Source: Cryobacterium glaciale (GTDB taxonomy: Bacteria > Actinomycetota > Actinomycetes > Actinomycetales > Microbacteriaceae). From it: a DNA stretch of 64,000 nucleotides. The DNA is taken from positions 232,316 to 296,315 of the forward strand of contig NZ_SOEY01000019.1 of assembly GCF_004402535.1 (NCBI RefSeq), given 5' to 3'. The position numbers were made by a program, and so were the translations under genes. The stretch's first letter is position 1. Every line of letters begins with the position of its first letter. Under the pieces are notes generated by a model. That model did no database searches. It saw only the letters and a program-made list of their open reading frames with translations, and was not told the DNA's origin. Positions 35,489 to 43,681 of the stretch are shown one piece after another.

Positions 35489-36930
35489 GGAACCAGTCCG
35501 TCGCGCTGCGCCACGGACTGGGCGGGCCGCGGCTCGTAGACCTCGAGCACGAAGTCACGTTCCAGATGGTGCACGGTGCGCTGCAGCCCCACGACGTGGG
35601 TGAGCTGGGCGTGCACGGCATCACCGGTGATCGGATATTCGGCGACCGGATGCCGCCAGTGACAGGCCACGAGCGCTCCGCCCGGCGCGAGGCTGGCTCG
35701 GCACCGTTCCAGCAGGCGGCGCAGATCGACCGTCGAGCAGTAATACCCCACCTCGGACAGCACGATCAGGTCAAAGGATCCGTCCGGCCACTCCCCCGGT
35801 ACCGTGCACCGTTCGAAGGTGACCCCCGGGCGACCCGCCAGCCGTTCGCGGGCCAGGATGAGCGGTTGTTCGACCAGGTCGATACACAGCAGGGTGTCGC
35901 AGCGGTCGGCCAGTTCGGCCGTCAGCACGCCGGTCGAGCAGCCCAGTTCGAGTGCCGCCGAGAACCGTTGCCGGGGCAGGGCTGCGATCAATGCGGAGCG
36001 TTTGCGTTTCTCGTACCAGCGGGATTCGAACCCCCACGGGTCGGGCCCGGATGCGTAGACCTCATCGAAGTAGCCAGCGGTGAGGGTCTGGTTCGGGTCG
36101 GCCTGCACGGGAGCGTCGCTCGTCGCGGGCCGCCGGGCGCGAGGTACACGCGGAACGGTGTCCACCGTCGCGGGCAACGTCATTTCGAGAAGCGTCTCGT
36201 AGTCCCGCGCGAAGTGCGCCCGAAAGTCGGCCGGAACGATGGCTTCATCACCGGGGGAATCCGATAGCGGCCCCAGTTGGCTGCGATGCAAGGCCAGGGC
36301 TCGAGCTTTGGCCTTGCGCTCGGCCGGGATCAGGTCGAACAACCGCACAGATTCGCCGGACCAGACCGAGTCCTCCGGGGTCGACCAGTGCCAGGCCCAG
36401 ATCGGATACTCGAATAGGCGCGCACGTCGCTCTCGCGCCGCCCGCTCGGCGGCCGCACTGGCCGCGGCATGGTCTGGATGCCGATCGGCCCGCCACGGCG
36501 CCACAACCCAGGCTCCGTCGCCCGCATTGCCGATCGCTTCGGCGATCGCTCCTGCGGCCAGGTCCACGTGCTCTGCCAGTTTGCCGTCGGGAAGTTCCAG
36601 CAGGTGAATCTCCGCGTTGGGGGCGAGGTGAGCGAGGGCATCCGTCACTTCGAGGCGGCGAATCTGCGCAAGTCTGGCCGGATCGTGGGTGGTGGACTGC
36701 GGGTGCGATGCTTCGCCGTTGCTCAGCACGATGACGACGATCGGCAGCCCGAGTCCGGCCACGTGGGCGATGAGGCCGCCGACGCCGAGGCTCTCATCGT
36801 CGGGGTGCGCCGACACCACGACCAGGCGCTCCAGTGCGTCGAGGCCGAGCGAGCTGAACCGATCGGGCCAGTGGGCTGCCTCCCAGACCTTCTCGGGCGT
36901 TCCATTGTCGGAATGACTGAATGTCACCAC
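35485..36930 (-). CDS. Fused PIG-L deacetylase / SAM methyltransferase
   Basis: 481 residues in two domains. Residues about 36-240 form a PIG-L/LmbE zinc deacetylase with AHPDDE (41-46) and RHPDH (150-154), the metal and catalytic residues of GlcNAc-type N-deacetylases. Residues about 280-470 form a NodS-like methyltransferase with SAM site LELGCSTG (327-334). The natural reading is sequential deacetylation and methylation of the freed amine, as NodB/NodS do separately on Nod factors; this is inference. It overlaps the acyl-CoA-dehydrogenase-like gene by seven bases and the GT2 gene by four. Confidence 0.88.
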   Translation of the reverse strand: MVTFSHSDNGTPEKVWEAAHWPDRFSSLGLDALERLVVVSAHPDDESLGVGGLIAHVAGLGLPIVVIVLSNGEASHPQSTTHDPARLAQIRRLEVTDALAHLAPNAEIHLLELPDGKLAEHVDLAAGAIAEAIGNAGDGAWVVAPWRADRHPDHAAASAAAERAARERRARLFEYPIWAWHWSTPEDSVWSGESVRLFDLIPAERKAKARALALHRSQLGPLSDSPGDEAIVPADFRAHFARDYETLLEMTLPATVDTVPRVPRARRPATSDAPVQADPNQTLTAGYFDEVYASGPDPWGFESRWYEKRKRSALIAALPRQRFSAALELGCSTGVLTAELADRCDTLLCIDLVEQPLILARERLAGRPGVTFERCTVPGEWPDGSFDLIVLSEVGYYCSTVDLRRLLERCRASLAPGGALVACHWRHPVAEYPITGDAVHAQLTHVVGLQRTVHHLERDFVLEVYEPRPAQSVAQRDGLVP

Positions 36931-37952
36931 GGCGCACTCCCCCTCGTCACGAGCATCTGGCCGAGCGCGGCGTCGTCGCGCTCGGCATGGTGTTGGCGCA
37001 CATACAGTTGCAGGTCGGCTACCCGCTGGGCGTGCCGGGCGTCGAGCGCGAGCGGGGCCGGACCGAGTGCATGCCCGACATGGAATATGACCTCGTCGAC
37101 CGTTCGGGCGACGATTCCGCGCACGCGCGCGGCGAGCAGGGAACCGGCCGTTCCGTCGGCCTCGCCGGCGTCAATGGCCGTCGCCGCAGCGGCGAGCGAG
37201 TGTCCAGCCCCGGACACGACCAGGTCGACAGCGCCGAGGTGGGCGAGGGCGATCTGGTCGGGGGCGCGGCCCCGGGCGGAGGCGTACATTGTGCGGGCCA
37301 TGCCCACGGCGCCACCCCACCAGACGGCGGCCACGCCGATGCCGCCCCAGGCGAACCCCGGCCGACGCAGATACCATCCCTCGTCACCGACCGCATCGGC
37401 GACGACGGCTGAGAAATCGACCGGGCCGCTCGACACCTGGGAGAGCCCGCGAGCCACCCAGGCGTCGTCGTGCACGGTGACCCCGGGCTGGCGCAGGTCG
37501 ACCGCGAAGAGTCGGCGACCCCCGTCAGCGGCCGGTCGCGCCACGTGCGCCGTCACGAGCGCGTGGCTGAGCAGTCCGGCGAGCGAACACCACGGCTTGA
37601 TGCCGTCGAGCCGCCACCGGTCGCCGGTTCGGGTGGCCGTGAGCGCTGTTCCGGGGCCCTCGGCCGCGAACACCCCCCAGGTCTGGTCCGCCCCGGCCGG
37701 GTGGCCAGCCTGATGCAGTATCGCAAGGGCGTCGAGGTGCGCCTCGGCGACCCGAGCTGCGGTGAGGTCGGCCGCCGCAAGCGTCGACAGGGTGTCGAAG
37801 AGCTGCGCCGTGTGCCCCTCCCCCGCAAAGGGAACGGATGCGAGACCGCTCGCGAGCACCAGCGCCCGCCGCGCGTCACCGTTGACCGCGTCGGCGGCAT
37901 CCGCGAGGTCATGGCGAAGCCCGGTTGGTCGCACGTTCCATTCAACCCTCAT
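36924..37952 (-). CDS. Acyl-CoA-dehydrogenase-like protein
   Basis: 342 residues with the flavin-dependent acyl-CoA dehydrogenase fold, somewhat shorter than usual (about 380). A middle beta-domain (QTWGVFAAEG then WRLDGIKPWCSLAG) and a helical C-terminal domain ending with QLYVRQHHAERD are seen. The usual catalytic glutamate is not obvious, so it could be an oxidase or a non-classical member. It starts 25 bases after the dps stop and overlaps the PIG-L fusion gene. A similar trio with PIG-L/methyltransferase and GT2 genes recurs in other bacteria, as I recall. Confidence 0.8.
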   Translation of the reverse strand: MRVEWNVRPTGLRHDLADAADAVNGDARRALVLASGLASVPFAGEGHTAQLFDTLSTLAAADLTAARVAEAHLDALAILHQAGHPAGADQTWGVFAAEGPGTALTATRTGDRWRLDGIKPWCSLAGLLSHALVTAHVARPAADGGRRLFAVDLRQPGVTVHDDAWVARGLSQVSSGPVDFSAVVADAVGDEGWYLRRPGFAWGGIGVAAVWWGGAVGMARTMYASARGRAPDQIALAHLGAVDLVVSGAGHSLAAAATAIDAGEADGTAGSLLAARVRGIVARTVDEVIFHVGHALGPAPLALDARHAQRVADLQLYVRQHHAERDDAALGQMLVTRGSAPW

Positions 37953-37977
37953 GACGCCCCGTCGTGTCCAGCCGGCG

Positions 37978-38457
37978 TCAGGACTTGGACTTCGCCGCGG
38001 AGCGCTTACGCGGTTTGCGGTTCTCCGCGCTCACCATCCAGGAATACTGCTCGAGTTTTTCGATGAAGGCGTGCAGGATGTCGGCGCTCGTCGGGTCTTC
38101 CGCATCGACCTCATCGTGCACCTTGCGCATGTTGTCGACCGTCGCATCGAGCCGTTCGGTGATCAGCGTGACCGTCTCGGTGGTGTCCACCTCGCCATCG
38201 GGAAATTTCGGCAGGTGGGTGGTCTTGGTGACCGTCTCGCTGCGGCCGTCCGGCATGGCGTCGAGGGCGCGCATCCGTTCGGCGACTTCGTCGGAGAATT
38301 CGCGGGCGTCGAGAATGATCTCGTCAAGCTGCAGGTGCAGGTCACGAAAGTTCTTGCCGACGACGCTCCAATGCGCCTGTTTGCCCTGAACGTGCAGCTC
38401 GATCAGGTCGACCAGAACCGACTGCAGGTTGTTGCTGAGTGTTTCGGAGGCGTGCAT
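37978..38457 (-). CDS. dps: Dps ferritin-like DNA-protection protein
   Basis: 159-residue miniferritin that oxidises and stores iron and protects DNA under starvation or oxidative stress. The ferroxidase-site residues are present: His in QAHWSVVG and the HLQLDEII and DEVAERM acidic residues. A lysine/arginine-rich C-terminal tail (KPRKRSAAKSKS) could bind DNA. AAAGG lies five to six bases before the ATG. The next gene begins 25 bases downstream on the same strand, so dps may head that operon. Confidence 0.93.
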   Translation of the reverse strand: MHASETLSNNLQSVLVDLIELHVQGKQAHWSVVGKNFRDLHLQLDEIILDAREFSDEVAERMRALDAMPDGRSETVTKTTHLPKFPDGEVDTTETVTLITERLDATVDNMRKVHDEVDAEDPTSADILHAFIEKLEQYSWMVSAENRKPRKRSAAKSKS

Positions 38458-38594
38458 GGTGACCTTTCACTAGGGAGAATTTGCCTCGAGACCATATCAC
38501 CGCGGACCGATCCGAGCCACAATGCCAGCACCCGACCGAGGGCCGCAGACCCGAGGCGCGGCCCCCGGCAGCCTGGACGATGCCGAGCGCTCGC

Positions 38595-38852
38595 TCAGGC
38601 GTCTTTCGGCGCTCTCGGCTTGCTGTACTTCTTATGCGCGGTCTGCGGAGCGGTACCGAGGATGCGCGCGATGACGGCCCAGGAACTGCCACCATCCCGC
38701 ATCGCGTTGACCGCCGCGGTGACTCGCAGGTTGACCTCCACCCGGTCACGCACGGCCCGTTCCAGTTCCCGTTCGAGTGCCCGGTAGGGCCGGGCGACGT
38801 GCGGTGCGGGTTCGTCGCTCTGGTCGAGACTGTCAGGGACAACACTGCTCAT
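38595..38852 (-). CDS. Small helix-turn-helix protein
   Basis: 85 residues from ATG 38852, chosen because GGAAAGG lies six bases upstream. A helix rich in Arg/Glu (ERELERAVRDRVEVNLRV) leads to a probable helix-turn-helix GGSSWAVIARILGTAPQTAHKKY, so DNA binding is likely. The family is not recognised beyond that. It is preceded by a strong promoter at 38874-38902 and lies upstream of dps on the same strand, with 137 bases between. Confidence 0.65.
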   Translation of the reverse strand: MSSVVPDSLDQSDEPAPHVARPYRALERELERAVRDRVEVNLRVTAAVNAMRDGGSSWAVIARILGTAPQTAHKKYSKPRAPKDA

Positions 38853-38873
38853 CGGCATCCTTTCCACTGATGT

Positions 38874-38902
38874 AATGTAGGCCCAGCGCACTGTACCGTC
38901 AA
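38874..38902 (-). promoter_or_regulatory. Sigma-A-type promoter of the small HTH gene
   Basis: On the minus strand, -35 TTGACG (38897-38902), a 17-base spacer and -10 TACATT (38874-38879). The -10 box ends 21 bases before the ATG, leaving a short leader with the GGAAAGG ribosome site. It is the clearest two-box promoter in the window. Confidence 0.7.
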
Positions 38903-38989
38903 CCACTTGACACAAACACGGTGACGCCTGCACTGTCGGTGTCGTAGGCATCCGTTCGAACGTGCGTGCGCTGTGGCAGACTCGTTGGC

Positions 38990-39547
38990 ATGACACTCGA
39001 CAGACCTGCCGGTACGGTGATCTCTGTCAGCCGCGACGACGCGCACCGTTTCAGCAAGCCGGTGGTGAGCAGCATCCGCTTGCTGGCCGGAATCGGCGTG
39101 GAGGGCGACTCGCACGCCGGCGCGACGGTTCAGCACCTGTATGCGAAGAAGCGCAATCCCTCAGCGCCGAACCTGTGCCAGGTGCATTTCATGGCCGCCG
39201 AGCTGTTCGATGATCTGGTGCCCACCGGCTACATCGTGGCACCGGGAGAACTCGGCGAGAACCTGACGACCGCCGGGATCGACCTGATGACTCTGCCGCT
39301 CGGCACCCGGCTGCACCTCGGCGCTGAGGCCGTGGTCTCGATCACCGGCATGCGCAGCCCGTGCTCGCTCATCAACGGCTACCAAAAAGGCCTGATGAAG
39401 CAGCTCATCAGAACGGATGCCGCCGGTACCGTTCAGCGCCGCGGCGGCATCATGGGCATCGTGGTCACCGGTGGCGTCGTGAACCCGGGTGACGGCATCC
39501 GGGTGGAGCTGCCCATCGGCGAACATCTGCCCCTCGGTGTCGTCTAG
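38990..39547 (+). CDS. MOSC domain protein
   Basis: 185 residues with the molybdenum-cofactor sulfurase C-terminal fold. The conserved cysteine lies in GMRSPCSLING, and the N-terminal block GIGVEGDSHAG is typical of small stand-alone MOSC proteins such as YiiM, which handle molybdenum cofactor or reduce N-hydroxylated compounds. The substrate here is unknown. The start ATG 38990 has no Shine-Dalgarno, and CAGACT seven bases upstream may be a weak -10 of a leaderless message. Confidence 0.88.
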   Translation: MTLDRPAGTVISVSRDDAHRFSKPVVSSIRLLAGIGVEGDSHAGATVQHLYAKKRNPSAPNLCQVHFMAAELFDDLVPTGYIVAPGELGENLTTAGIDLMTLPLGTRLHLGAEAVVSITGMRSPCSLINGYQKGLMKQLIRTDAAGTVQRRGGIMGIVVTGGVVNPGDGIRVELPIGEHLPLGVV

Positions 39548-39564
39548 CCCGACCCACCGCACGC

Positions 39565-39612
39565 TGGGCCCACTTTAGGGAACTGGGCCCACGATAGATC
39601 ATGGGCCCAGTT
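39565..39612. repeat. Three TGGGCCCA palindromes with an 11-bp inverted repeat
   Basis: TGGGCCCA occurs at 39565-39572, 39584-39591 and 39602-39609, with start-to-start spacing of 19 and 18 bases. The second and third copies form the inverted repeat AACTGGGCCCA/TGGGCCCAGTT with a ten-base loop. It lies between the convergent MOSC and DarT-like genes, so it could be a shared terminator or a protein-binding array. Confidence 0.5.
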
Positions 39613-39638
39613 TCCGGGCCCGGTCCCGGGAAGTAAAA

Positions 39639-40553
39639 CTACTGGGGGTCAGCGGAGGTGTGGAACCACGGCGGGTAGACAGCGACCTTGGGTTTGAACG
39701 CGCTCGACTTCAGAATGCCGCGCACGGACTCGCGCACATTGTCATTGCAGACGCCGATGAGGGTGATCAGTTCCATCGGAACCGCGTCGGGCACGAGCAG
39801 CTCGGCTTCGAGAATCATGGCGCCGTCGCTCTCGGCGCGCAGGGTCTGCAGCATGCGCTCGGCGGTGGCCGGCGTGGCGCCGAACCGGGTGAGCGTTCCG
39901 GCCGCGTCGCCGTTGGTGACGGCGACCAGGCTGGGAACGCGCGGGGTCTCGTCGTCGGTGGCGTCAGCAGGTGCCGCGGCGAGGGCCGCGAGCCCGTCGT
40001 TGATCGTTTTGACCGTGCTCACGAGCATGACGAAATCGAAGGCTTCCGAGCCATGGGCGTCGAGCGCGAGGCGCGGGTCTGCCTGCTCAGCGCGAACGCT
40101 TTCCCACACGGTCGCATTCGGCGACAGGAAGAACGGCACGTACTCGGCGACGCTGCGGTCAGCATCCGCGACGCGGGCGTCCCGACGGGTTTCCCGCGTC
40201 GATGCGGCCGAGATGTCCACCGCGGGACGCGCGGTGAGCGCTGCGTTGGAGCACAGGCGTCCGTCGCGAAGAATCGAAGCGAGGTTGCTGATGTGGGTGA
40301 GGTGGTAGACACGCTGCTCGCCGACGTTGTCAGTCGAGGCCTTCTCGGCACGCACCGGGCGGGGGGCGCCTGCGACGCGAACCGGGCGAGCCGTGCGGGC
40401 GGCCGGGGTGGCCGCGGTCGGCAACGGGTCGCGCAGCGAGGACAGCTTCGGGGCGCGGGTCTTCTTCACCGGCGTCGCCGGCTCAGTGACCACCTTGGGA
40501 TAGCACAGGGCGCACAACTGGCCCTCGAGTCCGTGGATGCATTCGTCGTCCAA
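39639..40553 (-). CDS. DarT-like (DUF4433) protein with N-terminal zinc ribbon
   Basis: 304 residues. The N-terminus has a small zinc-ribbon-like motif C5-x-H7 ... C14-x2-C17, then a Pro/Ala/Arg-rich linker (25-75). The C-terminal part resembles DarT DNA thymidine ADP-ribosyltransferases: VYHLTHISNLASILRDGRL (82-100), a YVPFFLSPN segment (138-146), and LEAELLVPDAVPMELI with a candidate catalytic glutamate (249 or 251). No macrodomain antitoxin DarG lies on either side. The start is TTG 40553, with AAAGG about nine bases upstream. The activity is inferred; it might be a non-toxic relative. Confidence 0.7.
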   Translation of the reverse strand: MDDECIHGLEGQLCALCYPKVVTEPATPVKKTRAPKLSSLRDPLPTAATPAARTARPVRVAGAPRPVRAEKASTDNVGEQRVYHLTHISNLASILRDGRLCSNAALTARPAVDISAASTRETRRDARVADADRSVAEYVPFFLSPNATVWESVRAEQADPRLALDAHGSEAFDFVMLVSTVKTINDGLAALAAAPADATDDETPRVPSLVAVTNGDAAGTLTRFGATPATAERMLQTLRAESDGAMILEAELLVPDAVPMELITLIGVCNDNVRESVRGILKSSAFKPKVAVYPPWFHTSADPQ

Positions 40554-40707
40554 GAGGGAAAACCTTTCGTTTCGCGGCTCGCGTCACCCGGAAAAGCCGA
40601 ACGTGCATACCGCCTATCAACGTTACGTTCATTTGGGTGGCAGCGGTGACCGTTCTTGGCTTTTCGGCACCACGACCTGAACAATCAGCCCAGCGGGCAT
40701 CCGTGGC

Positions 40708-41469
40708 TCAGATGCTGAAGTCGACGCCGTCGACGGACACCGAAACTGCCTCAGCGGGATTCGTGATGTGGTGCGCGGCATCCGTTTGCATCATCTGCTC
40801 GTCGGGGTAGGTCGCCGTCACAAGAATGGGCATGTGGTCGGAGGTACCCTGGGGCAGCGTCTCGACATTGGTGATGGCCAACCCCATCGAGGTAGCGAGG
40901 TCGAAGTGCCCGCGGAAGAACTTGTAGCGGGTGTAGGTGCGCGTGTCGCTGAGCGTGAGGTCGTAACCGGACTGGTTCACCTTGTTGCCGAGCTTGCCCT
41001 GGAAGATCGGGTAGTTGTAATCGCCGACCATGAGGGTGGGCAGGCCCGGTCCGAGCAGGCTCAACTCTTCGTGGGCGGTGCGAATCTGGTTGCGCCGCAG
41101 GGAATTGAGCGCGGTCAGCGGCGCGGCGTGAAAGGACGCGACGACGAGCTCCCGCTGTGCGACATTGTCGATGAGTCGGGTGGCGATCAGTCGCTCGTGC
41201 GCAGGCGCGGCGAGATGGTCGTGCAGGGACTTCTTGAGGGCGAAGGTCTGGGTCTTGACCGCCGTGTAACGGTCCCGGTTGTAGTAGATGGCGAGGCCGA
41301 GCCGGTTACGCCGGGTGGAATCGGCCAGGTGCAGGCTGCCGACCTCGGCGGGCAGATCGATGGTGTTGCACTCCTGCAGGCAGAGAATGTTGGGACTGTA
41401 ACGCTCGGCCAGAGCGACGAGTTCGCCGCTGGCACGATTCTTGCGGAGGTTGTAACTAATGACCCTCAT
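40708..41469 (-). CDS. Endonuclease/exonuclease/phosphatase family protein
   Basis: 253 residues with the EEP fold of DNase I-like and phosphodiesterase enzymes. The opening is MRVISYNLRKN, the metal-binding glutamate is in LCLQECN, the central motif is VGDYNYP (GDxN), and the catalytic histidine is in SDHMPI. The substrate may be nucleic acid, an inositol phosphate or a lipid; the sequence does not decide. There is no signal peptide, so it is cytosolic. An extra C-terminal tail of about 35 residues is unusual. Confidence 0.85.
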   Translation of the reverse strand: MRVISYNLRKNRASGELVALAERYSPNILCLQECNTIDLPAEVGSLHLADSTRRNRLGLAIYYNRDRYTAVKTQTFALKKSLHDHLAAPAHERLIATRLIDNVAQRELVVASFHAAPLTALNSLRRNQIRTAHEELSLLGPGLPTLMVGDYNYPIFQGKLGNKVNQSGYDLTLSDTRTYTRYKFFRGHFDLATSMGLAITNVETLPQGTSDHMPILVTATYPDEQMMQTDAAHHITNPAEAVSVSVDGVDFSI

Positions 41470-41695
41470 GGCACCCGTCTCAGACTTGATGGCTATGCGT
41501 CCAGCCTACGACTTGCGCGCGGGTCGAAATTGAACATCGGGGGCCAGTTGGAACATGCGCAGGTGGCATCCAGCCTCACGTCGTCCGCAGCGTCGACTCG
41601 TCAGTACGCATGCGGATGCCGGAACAGGCGAGTGGCCGGGTGAAACGTAGACTTGACGGGCCGAAGCGCGTCTTCGGCAAATTTGAGGGAGCTGC

Positions 41696-42295
41696 ATGAC
41701 CCAGAACGACATCGTTCTTATTCGCCACGGCCAGACGGAGTGGAGCATCTCCGGCCAGCACACCGGGCGCACCGACGTTCCGCTGACCGATTTCGGCCGC
41801 CAGCAAGCGGATGCTCTCGGCGAGATGCTCGACGGGCAACACTTTGATCGGGTCTACTCGAGCCCGCTCGTGCGGGCGTGGGAGACTATGGAACGAGCCG
41901 GCTACGGCGCCCAGGGCGTGGCGAGCGACGACGTGCTGGAGTGGGATTACGGGGTGTACGAGGGGCGTCGCACCGTGGACATCCGCTCGGAAATTGCCGG
42001 GTGGACGGTGTGGGGAAACCCGATTCCGGGGGGCGAATCCGTCGACGAAGTGGGCGCACGCGCCGACCTCGCCATTGAGAAGTGCCTCGAAGCCGAGGGG
42101 CGCGTGGCCGTGTTCGCCCACGGACACTTTTTGCGCATCATGACTGCCCGCTGGATGGGGCTGCCCGCCGTAGCCGGCAAGAGCCTCAGCCTCGGTACCG
42201 CCACGGTATCGACACTCAGCTGGGAGCGCGAGAACCGCGTTCTGCAAATGTGGAACGACGCCTGTCACCTGAGCTCGATGGACCCCGTCGTTTAG
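41696..42295 (+). CDS. Histidine phosphatase family protein
   Basis: 199 residues of the phosphoglycerate-mutase-like superfamily. The phospho-histidine motif is IRHGQTEW near residues 9-16, the second arginine is in SSPLVRAWET, the catalytic glutamate region is EWDYGVYEG, and the second histidine is in FAHGHFLR. The EWDYGVYEG and GWTVWGNPIPGGES blocks suggest a broad-specificity phosphatase rather than a glycolytic mutase. GAGGGAG lies five bases before the ATG. Confidence 0.9.
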   Translation: MTQNDIVLIRHGQTEWSISGQHTGRTDVPLTDFGRQQADALGEMLDGQHFDRVYSSPLVRAWETMERAGYGAQGVASDDVLEWDYGVYEGRRTVDIRSEIAGWTVWGNPIPGGESVDEVGARADLAIEKCLEAEGRVAVFAHGHFLRIMTARWMGLPAVAGKSLSLGTATVSTLSWERENRVLQMWNDACHLSSMDPVV

Positions 42296-42542
42296 ACCCC
42301 CCGAACGGCCGAACTACCCCTAGTCTGAGGTTAGACAGGTTCTATTCGTTGGAACCGCGGTCGTGGGGGCGCACGAACGAACGTGCGGATTGCGCCCTGA
42401 GGGCACGACGGTGGGGGCTTGGGGGCGTCACATGCTTGCGAGTTCGGTCAACGGGAGATATCCGATGTGCAGCATCGGCGACCACGACCGCCGTGGTCCT
42501 GCCCCGGCCCGCATCGTGTGGGTCCTTGAAGAAGGAGAAAAC

Positions 42543-43319
42543 ATGAGTACTTTCACGCAGCTTTCACCGTCGCGCAAGCGACTTATCGGCATCCTGCTCG
42601 CCGTCGGCATCGTCGGCGTTGGCAGCATCGGAATCGGCGGAGCCGTCGCCTCCGAGCCGATCCCGCGGGCCACGGTCGACCTCGGAGAGGCCGGCACCTT
42701 CGCCGTTCTCTCGAATGCAGGCATCACAAATGTCTACGCTTCGTCGGTCAGCGGAAACGTCGGCGCGAGCCCCATCACCGGTGCCGCTATTCACCTCACC
42801 TGCCCTGAGGTGACCAACGGAACCATCTACAGCGTCGACGCCGCGGGGCCCTCCTGCACGGTGACCGACGCAACGTACCTCACCGAGGCCGTCAGCGACC
42901 TCGAACTCGCCTACACCGATGCAGCCGGGCGCACCACTCCCGACTACATCAACCTGGGTGCCGGCGAAATCGGCGGCCTCACCCTGACCCAGGGCCTCTA
43001 CACGTGGGGCACCGACGTGACCATTTCCACCGATGTCACACTCACCGGCGGCATCAATGACGTCTTCATCTTCCAGATCTCCAATGACCTGAATCAGGCC
43101 TCCGCCAAGCGCGTTGTCCTGGCCGGCGATGTTCAGGCGAAGAACGTGTTCTGGCAGGTTGCCGGATCCGTCGCCATCGGCACGACCGCGCACTTCGAAG
43201 GCACCATTCTCAGCCACACCATGATCGCCATGAAGACCGGAGCGACCATCAACGGCCGCCTCCTGGCCCAGACAGCCGTCACACTGCAAAGCAACACGGT
43301 CACTGCGCCCGTCGGGTAG
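42543..43319 (+). CDS. Secreted ice-binding protein (DUF3494)
   Basis: 258 residues. A Sec signal peptide (hydrophobic about 13-35, cleavage near AVA-S) precedes a DUF3494 ice-binding domain. The domain starts VDLGEAGTFAVLSNAGITN and includes SSVSGNVGASP and VFWQVAGSVAIGTTAHFEGTILS, the beta-helix segments of this family. Such proteins bind ice outside the cell and are found in cold-adapted microbes. AAGGAG lies six bases before the ATG. The 247-base upstream region is gene-free and may hold a long leader. A strong terminator follows at 43331. Confidence 0.93.
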   Translation: MSTFTQLSPSRKRLIGILLAVGIVGVGSIGIGGAVASEPIPRATVDLGEAGTFAVLSNAGITNVYASSVSGNVGASPITGAAIHLTCPEVTNGTIYSVDAAGPSCTVTDATYLTEAVSDLELAYTDAAGRTTPDYINLGAGEIGGLTLTQGLYTWGTDVTISTDVTLTGGINDVFIFQISNDLNQASAKRVVLAGDVQAKNVFWQVAGSVAIGTTAHFEGTILSHTMIAMKTGATINGRLLAQTAVTLQSNTVTAPVG

Positions 43320-43330
43320 CGCTGCACACG

Positions 43331-43374
43331 AGAAAGGCGCGGGTGACTTCTGGTCACCCGCGCCTTTCTGTTTT
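43331..43374 (+). terminator. Terminator of the ice-binding protein gene
   Basis: Perfect 17-bp stem (AGAAAGGCGCGGGTGAC and its complement) with a five-base loop, followed by G and four Ts. It lies 12 bases after the stop codon. The gene on the other strand ends at 43379, so it may serve both. Confidence 0.92.
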
Positions 43375-43378
43375 AACG

Positions 43379-43669
43379 TCAGTGCACCGGAACCCAGGTT
43401 CCCTTGACCCGCTCGGTGACGAGCGACGCCCGCAGCTCGGCGACGACCCGCAGGTCGGCCACCACCTGGGCGCCGATCTGCAGGGCCGACGCCGCGTCAT
43501 CCGCTGTGAAGCGCACGATGACCCGGGCTGCGCCGGCGACGATGGTGAGATCGGAGGCCTCGACGGTGGTGAGCTCGGCAGCCTTGGCTGCGGCCCGCGG
43601 CACGACCGAGGCGGGCGCGGTTCCCGGGTGCAGGGCTTCGATACTCATGGTGACGCGATAAGAAGGCAT
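43379..43669 (-). CDS. Small hypothetical protein
   Basis: 96 residues from ATG 43669. The predicted fold alternates strands and helices (SYRVTMSIEALHPG, then LTIVAGAARVIVRFTADDAASAL and VVADLRVVAELRASLVTERV). I do not recognise a family. No Shine-Dalgarno is present. TACCCT (43676-43681) ends six bases before the ATG, as for the DUF2277 gene, suggesting a leaderless transcript. It is convergent with the ice-binding gene. Confidence 0.65.
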   Translation of the reverse strand: MPSYRVTMSIEALHPGTAPASVVPRAAAKAAELTTVEASDLTIVAGAARVIVRFTADDAASALQIGAQVVADLRVVAELRASLVTERVKGTWVPVH

Positions 43670-43675
43670 GGCTTC

Positions 43676-43681
43676 AGGGTA
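43676..43681 (-). promoter_or_regulatory. -10 box for leaderless small-protein transcript
   Basis: TACCCT on the minus strand, six bases before the ATG at 43669. The ten-base string TACCCTGAAG closely repeats that at the DUF2277 promoter. Confidence 0.45.

Noticed and set aside
38990..41469. DarTG toxin-antitoxin pair
   Set aside because: The neighbours of the DarT-like gene are a MOSC protein and an EEP hydrolase. Neither has a macrodomain, so a DarTG pair is not supported.
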